Assembly (NCBI RefSeq): GCF_015832195.1
Contig: NC_052027.1
Coordinates: forward strand, 20,992,688-21,056,687
Reading direction: 5' to 3'
Source of the DNA: Motacilla alba alba
Taxonomy: Eukaryota > Chordata > Aves > Passeriformes > Motacillidae
DNA length: 64,000 nt
The position numbers and the translations under genes are program-made. The stretch's first letter is position 1, and each line of letters opens with the position of its first letter. Below the pieces are notes generated by a model. That model ran no database searches and was not told where the DNA came from. It was given only the letters and a program-made list of their open reading frames with translations. Positions 58,433 to 64,000 of this stretch are shown here, piece by piece.

Positions 58433-61400
58433 CTCAGAGGATTCAACATTGAAAAGATGGAATTACCAAACTCTTCAGAAAATTGCACAGCAAAGCAGTT
58501 AACTACAGCTAGAAATTAACAAAAATATGGATCTTTATAAATTCCAAAGGATGTCTCAAAAAAGCTGTCTTGGGAGTCCAAGGCCAAGGTCGGAAAGCTG
58601 AAATGACAGCAGCGCTTCAGAGGATCCAGTGGAAAACAAGGAAGAGTTGGAAGAGCATGATGGATTCACACACAGTGAGAAACTGCCAAAACCATTAGAA
58701 AGGAAATTGTCGAAGACAAGAAACTTGAATAATCTACATTGCTATTTTATCCTATGGCCTTGGACATTCAGAATTAAAGGGCAGTAAATCAAGTCTGTGA
58801 ATTTTGAAGACTTTGAAAGCAGATCACAGAGCTCCTAAAATAGCTTTACACAGCTAAGTCAAATAATAAATAAATCTTGTATTTCATTAAAGAATTAATT
58901 TCCAACTAATAATATTGAGACTTTGTAGGTATGCATAAGGGAATTATCTTCTCCCCCCTCCAGACAAATTTTAAAATAATTACATGTTCTTCATCATCTC
59001 AGCAGACAAGAATCTCCATGGTTATTCACTTCCAACTGCAAACCCAGGTATGAAGTTCTACTGATGCACATCCCGTATGATTTCACACCTCCAGTGTAAA
59101 GGTGTGCAGAACTATGTGGTTTGTGTGGCAGGAAATAAATACGGCCACCACGAGAAACACAAAATCCTGACCACGAATAGCAGATCCCAGATTGCAACAA
59201 CACAAGACAGAACTGCATACGCAGAGGTACGGGCAAAGTTCAGACTCTCTTTTTATAAGGAGTACTAATGAAGAGACAATAAAGTATCACTCAAAAATAA
59301 AAAGGAAGCATTTTTCTTCCAAATAATGGATCTGATTTTATTTTGTGCTCATAATTTCATCACACCCCTGATTTCAGCAGGGCAGGACACTGCAGCAAAG
59401 CAGAGCTGAACAGCAGAAAGCAGAAGGAATGTTTACATTCCTGACCAGTGCTCTCACTGCCAGATCCACTGAAAAAATATCAATGTTATTATCATCTTTT
59501 AAAAAACCGTATACAGGAAACCTCATTTGGGATTTTGGACATGTAAGGGACCATCACTCTTTAACTGTTCCAAGCATTAATTCAAAGGCCACTTGTCACC
59601 ACAACAGCTGTTTGACCAGCTCTTCTGTTTTGCCTATGTTTTTGCTTTCTTAGATGGGGAATGCCTGTCACAGATTCATTCATGTCTGTCACCATCCTCC
59701 AGCCAGAGGCCCTTCATGTGGTTGCTGACTGAAAACACATTTTAAAACAAATAAACACACCTTGACTTAAGTTCTGACCTCATGTTCAGTAGGAACGCAA
59801 CACAGGCTTTGTTGCCTCTATTAATAATTTAAACATCTCTACTTGCCCAAGGTCACACACCTGAGGAGGTGATACGTGTGAACCCCTCTGCCAGCACCAC
59901 TCACTCTTGCACTTGGGTGAGGACCAAACTATTCAGGAGCCATCTACTCCTAGGCTGCAGACAGATCAAGAAGGCCCACATCAAGTCTGATCTTTGTAGT
60001 AATGTTACAGACACTGCTATATAGAATCATAAGTGAACAGAATGGGAAAAAAAAGTCTTAGATAATAAGGATTTTAAGAGGATTTTATATAATAGTATAT
60101 TTCAGATCCTATTGCTAGAATCCCACTGAAAATCTCCCAATTACTTTTTTCCCCTCAAAGAGCTTGTGTAAAAACATGGAATCAAAGCAAGCTTCTGGAT
60201 ATGTTCCACTGATGAGATGCCCAAAAACTTGTGTCCCCATTACTGCTCCCTCCCTCCATCCTATTTGACCACATTTCTCTAAACAAATCCACATATTTAT
60301 GAGCAAATAAATATTTTGACTGCATCTTGCTCTACAGACACAGTAGTTCCCCTAAGGAGAGGCATAAAAGCCTAGTCTTAACAAGGGCTCGAAAGGCAGT
60401 CTCCTCCTGTCCCCAAAGGTGAAATTTGTTGTTTATTAATCCAGATCAGTAATTCCAAGAGTAGTGAAAAGCTAACCCCCCTTCACTGATTTATGTTGTG
60501 GCAGTAGCCTCATGCAACAACAGTAATTTAAACTAGTTTTATGCACACAGCTGTCTTGATTAAAACAAACCAATCCATACTGCCAGGACTGTTTGTTTTC
60601 ATGCAACACTTACACAGAGCATGGCTGGTGGCTAGTGAGTGGGCAGCCAACAGCATGGACCCCGCACACACAGTCACAGGCAAAGTCATCTCCCATCAGC
60701 ACAGCATCCAGGGTCAGGACTTCAGCAACAGGTACCTTCCAAGTTTCATATGGTATGAGCCATACAAGGAAGTGGTAAATAACTACTCCTCCATACACCT
60801 CATATGGGACTTTGGAGTTGCATCTACAGGCAGACCGATAAAAAAGTGTGAGTCCTCTCCACACACAAACCATCCAGGACCATTGTTGTACAGGGTGGTT
60901 GGACAGTGGCCCAAACAATAAGCTGTTTTCAGAAAATCAGGGATTCATCCTCTTATGTGGCATGAGGGAGGGATTAAGCCTTAATTTAGCACCATTTAGA
61001 AAAGATTACCCTTTAATTGCAATAGGAGTTGGCAGACACTGGCAGCAATGAAAAGCCTTTATCCTGCAAAGCTTCCAGGCAGTCAGTGACAGCTCCCAGG
61101 CCAGCAGCAGAGAGCCGGCCCATGCTGTCCCCAGCCAGCTGCTCAAGGCCACTGGACTGATGGAGCAGAATGCGGGGGCCACACAGCTGCATTAAAACTG
61201 AAGAGACAAAGCCCTTATTCATTGGCATTCATTGGGTAGGGTATGTGGGGCTGCCACAGTGTACTGAGGAGCCAAAGCTGTCAGAAGGGCTCAGCTGCCA
61301 GTACCACCCAGACCTCTGCCCCGTGGGACCCAGCTGGTTTGGGCAAAGATCCAGTATTGGGGATATGCCCACTTCCTCCATTCTGGTATCAGTCTGGCCC

Positions 61401-64000
61401 AGTCAGCAGAGGAAGATCCCCACTGACCTCAGCTCTGCTATTCTCTAGTGACAGGACAAGAGAGGTATCATGCTGTATTTTCAGGCACTGATAACTCTGC
61501 TAAAGCAGATACCTGACGTGCCTCAGGTGGAAAGTTGCCAGATCCCCGCCAAGGGTTCCCAGTGGCCCATTGCTGCTCAGGAGCCTGTTACAAATGTCTT
61601 CTGCTTTGGAGCAACACTAAATGCTCTTCCAGATTGGCACTCAGGAAAATGTAATTCTTGTTCAAACAGATTTTGTTGCAGCAGTAATGTGTGTTTTACA
61701 TCTGCACTGGATTAATCCAAATTTCCAAAACCTACAGCAGTTTAACTCAGGCCAGCTTTATTTTTAAAAGTTCAATGAAAAGTAATAATTTCTATGCATA
61801 GAAAAGGCCTTAAATCAAGGTTTAACCCCTTTCCTCTTAATTTCTTATCCATGCCAGGCAGTGCCTGCCATTTCTGACAGCCTCAAGCCTTAAAGATGAA
61901 GGCACTGTCCAGCTGGCTGAGCCATCTCAGCTTACTGGGAACCAGTGAGGGGGAGAAAGAACTCTGCGGCATGGAGGCTGGGAGCTGGAGAAGAAAACTG
62001 TGTGACTGATTAGATGAGGAGCCATGAGAAGTACTAGTGTCAAGGAAGAAAGTAGGTCCTGTAAGGAAGAAGCAAAGAGCATGTGTTCAAAGGAAAAGAT
62101 AAGAGATTACAGTCAAGACAGTGACACAGGGTAACAACAGCAGGATGATCAGCGACTACAGTGGAATTCAACAGGAAACCAATGAAGAGGAACAAAACCA
62201 AGCACAGGATGAAGTAGGAGTGGGAAGAAGAGACATGAGCCTGTTTGCTGCTTGTCTACTTCAGATATGAAAGGGCAGCCTCATCCTCTTTGTGCCCTGT
62301 TTCCATTTTCTTAGCCCATGGCTGAAGTTTGTCTCCTACCCTGGAAGAAAATCTGACCAGTAATTGTGTAATTTGCTCAGGGCATTCTTTCTAAAAACTT
62401 CCAAGTTTTCAAAGTTCAACACCAAGTAACCTGGCATTGCATTCAAGAGCACCTTAGAAAAAACTCAAGAGTATATTATTAGTTATCCTTGGACATTATT
62501 ACACTTTGCATTCACTGTCACTGCTACCCTTGCTGCTCATTCTCAAATGAAACACTGGATACATCTATACAGGACTGATGTCCAAAGCACAATTAATCCA
62601 AAATAAAATTCTGATCCCAACATAGAACTGAGAGTTGCATCTTGTACTATATGACACACTGAAGCAGAACAGTGCTACTTTTTAAGAACATAAAGAAGAA
62701 TTCTGTCTCTCTGGGAGTTCATTTCATATTTAGAGCTTGAATTTCAGCAAGCTGATTTGTTGCATTATAAACAGACACTAGTTTTAGGCACATGAAGGCC
62801 ACAAAGTTAAAGAAAAAATGCAAGAAATTGAGTAAGAGGAACTCTAGCCATCCCCATAGATGTTATTCAAATTCCTCAAACATAATTTTTCCATTATTAC
62901 TACAGTCTTCTGCACTGCAAAAACAAAGAGAAACAGACACATACCTATTATCTACAGACTTGAAATTTCAAGACACTAGATCAGTAATCCAATAGGAAAA
63001 CACCACAACTACACTCTGCTGCAGTACCAGTTTCAAAGGCAGCATTAAGACAGTTCTTAAAACACAAGAAGAGAAGTTAAACAATTCAGGAGTTAAACAA
63101 CCTAAGCCTGAGCATTGGAGAGCATTCCTGGGTACACAGACACCAAGTACTAGGCTGTTCCTGATAGCTCTGGAATCCTTTAGAAGTAAAATCTAGTTTT
63201 AGAGCCTTATTGAACTAAGAGGCAATGCAATAAAACTTAGATCTGCCTGAACTCCACATCTCATGGAGGCTCTGTTCCCTTGTTCAGCAGAAGATTAAGG
63301 CCACATTCTTCATACAAAGCCTAATGTTATGTGCAGTAAGGCAAAACTAACACATGACTAGCGCAGCATGGTACCAGGCAACAAATGATGCTAACGGCAA
63401 GAAAAACACTTTCATCAAATTAATCACTTTCTATGGAGATGACCCTTGCCACAGAGAACAATGATAATAAACCAAAAAATACATTTCTCATAAAGCATAC
63501 ATAGAAATACAGTGTCAGCCTTAATGCTCTTTCAGGTCTATTGTGGGAAAAAGAGCATACACAGCTACATTGACAGCGGCAGATCATAGGACTGATAAAT
63601 GCTCTTTGAGGCCCGTTCTCATAATTCTGAGAGCCAAGAACCTTAAAAGCAAACAGATGCCTCACAGAGGCTTTGCCAGCCCCAAAAGCCTTCCCGCATG
63701 AGCCAGATTCCAAGATACTCCCCAGCTGTAGTCTCTCACACTGAGGAGCATGAAAGCAATTTATGCCTTACTATCCTCCCCAAAACCCCTAACAACAGGG
63801 AGGTAAAAAGAACATCAGATCAATTTTAAGGTTAACAGACTTTGTGTCACACTAAAAGGATCCATTTGCTTCAGTCCCAATAAGGCATTTATATTTTAGC
63901 GCACTTGGCCACACAGGCTACATAAGAACAATCAGCTACAAACAAGAGGAGTAGCTATTTTTCATATGTGTGTGTGTGTCTGCATATAATAGCTGCTCTT

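Larger units (their letters stand above)
44372..64000 (-). other. BICD2 intron 1 (3' part, open at the window end)
   Basis: The 19.6 kb upstream of exon 2 contain no CpG island and no sequence encoding the expected BICD2 N-terminus, so exon 1 must lie beyond 64000. The intron contains two LTRs (about 45997-46521 and 49885-50787), an unassigned 148-codon reading frame (45003-45449) and a few small tandem repeats. From 50792 to 64000 I see only unremarkable AT-rich intron with short simple repeats, including a TG run near 63965. Confidence 0.8.

Noticed and set aside
44372..64000. BICD2 exon 1
   Set aside because: I looked for a CpG island and for the expected N-terminus before AFGQ and saw neither, so it must be outside the window.

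Overview
The window is vertebrate nuclear DNA, most likely from a bird and probably a songbird. The signs are compact spliced genes, several CR1 retrotransposon fragments, and long terminal repeats (LTRs) that resemble families I recall from passerine genomes. No database search was possible.

Main gene. Exons 2 to 7 of BICD2, the dynein/dynactin cargo adaptor bicaudal D homolog 2, lie on the minus strand between 44371 and 25830. The six exons join without a frame break into 765 codons that match the vertebrate BICD2 coiled coils from the [11 protein letters not shown] segment to the long C-terminus ending in KICCD. Exon 1 is not visible, so it should lie beyond 64000, making intron 1 longer than 19.6 kb. 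Intron 3 uses a GC-AG splice pair. The last exon contains a good internal donor at the point where mammalian short and long isoforms diverge.

Second gene. A strong CpG island at about 8530-9640 holds a minus-strand ATG followed after 13 coding bases by a consensus donor (9156-9144). Its position downstream of BICD2 and the encoded start (MEPEG) suggest promoter and exon 1 of IPPK, inositol-pentakisphosphate 2-kinase. This is an inference, because exon 2 is not in the window. On this reading 1-9143 is IPPK intron 1, roughly 9250-25829 is the BICD2 3' region plus intergenic DNA, 25830-44371 is BICD2, and 44372-64000 is BICD2 intron 1.

Mobile DNA. BICD2 intron 6 carries a 5' portion of a class II (ERVK/betaretrovirus-like) endogenous retrovirus at 26922-31540, antisense to the gene. 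It has a 5' LTR, primer-binding site, gag, protease and a partial reverse transcriptase, all broken by stops and frameshifts, and lacks everything 3' of the polymerase. Two solo LTRs have matching terminal repeats and target duplications: 405-1067 (6-bp duplication) and 49885-50787 (4-bp duplication). Two more LTRs are at 1480-1876 and about 45997-46521. CR1 fragments are at 20194-20371, 33858-34247 and 39943-40362.

The most interesting structural observations are a perfect 34-bp inverted repeat inside a CR1 copy (40239-40362), which looks like a template-switch mutation; a similar local inversion in another CR1 copy (about 20310-20371); a perfect 14-bp hairpin in the 903-bp LTR; and the GC-AG intron of BICD2. 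I found no CRISPR array, operon, tRNA or rRNA gene, and no clear case for a wholly new biological system.
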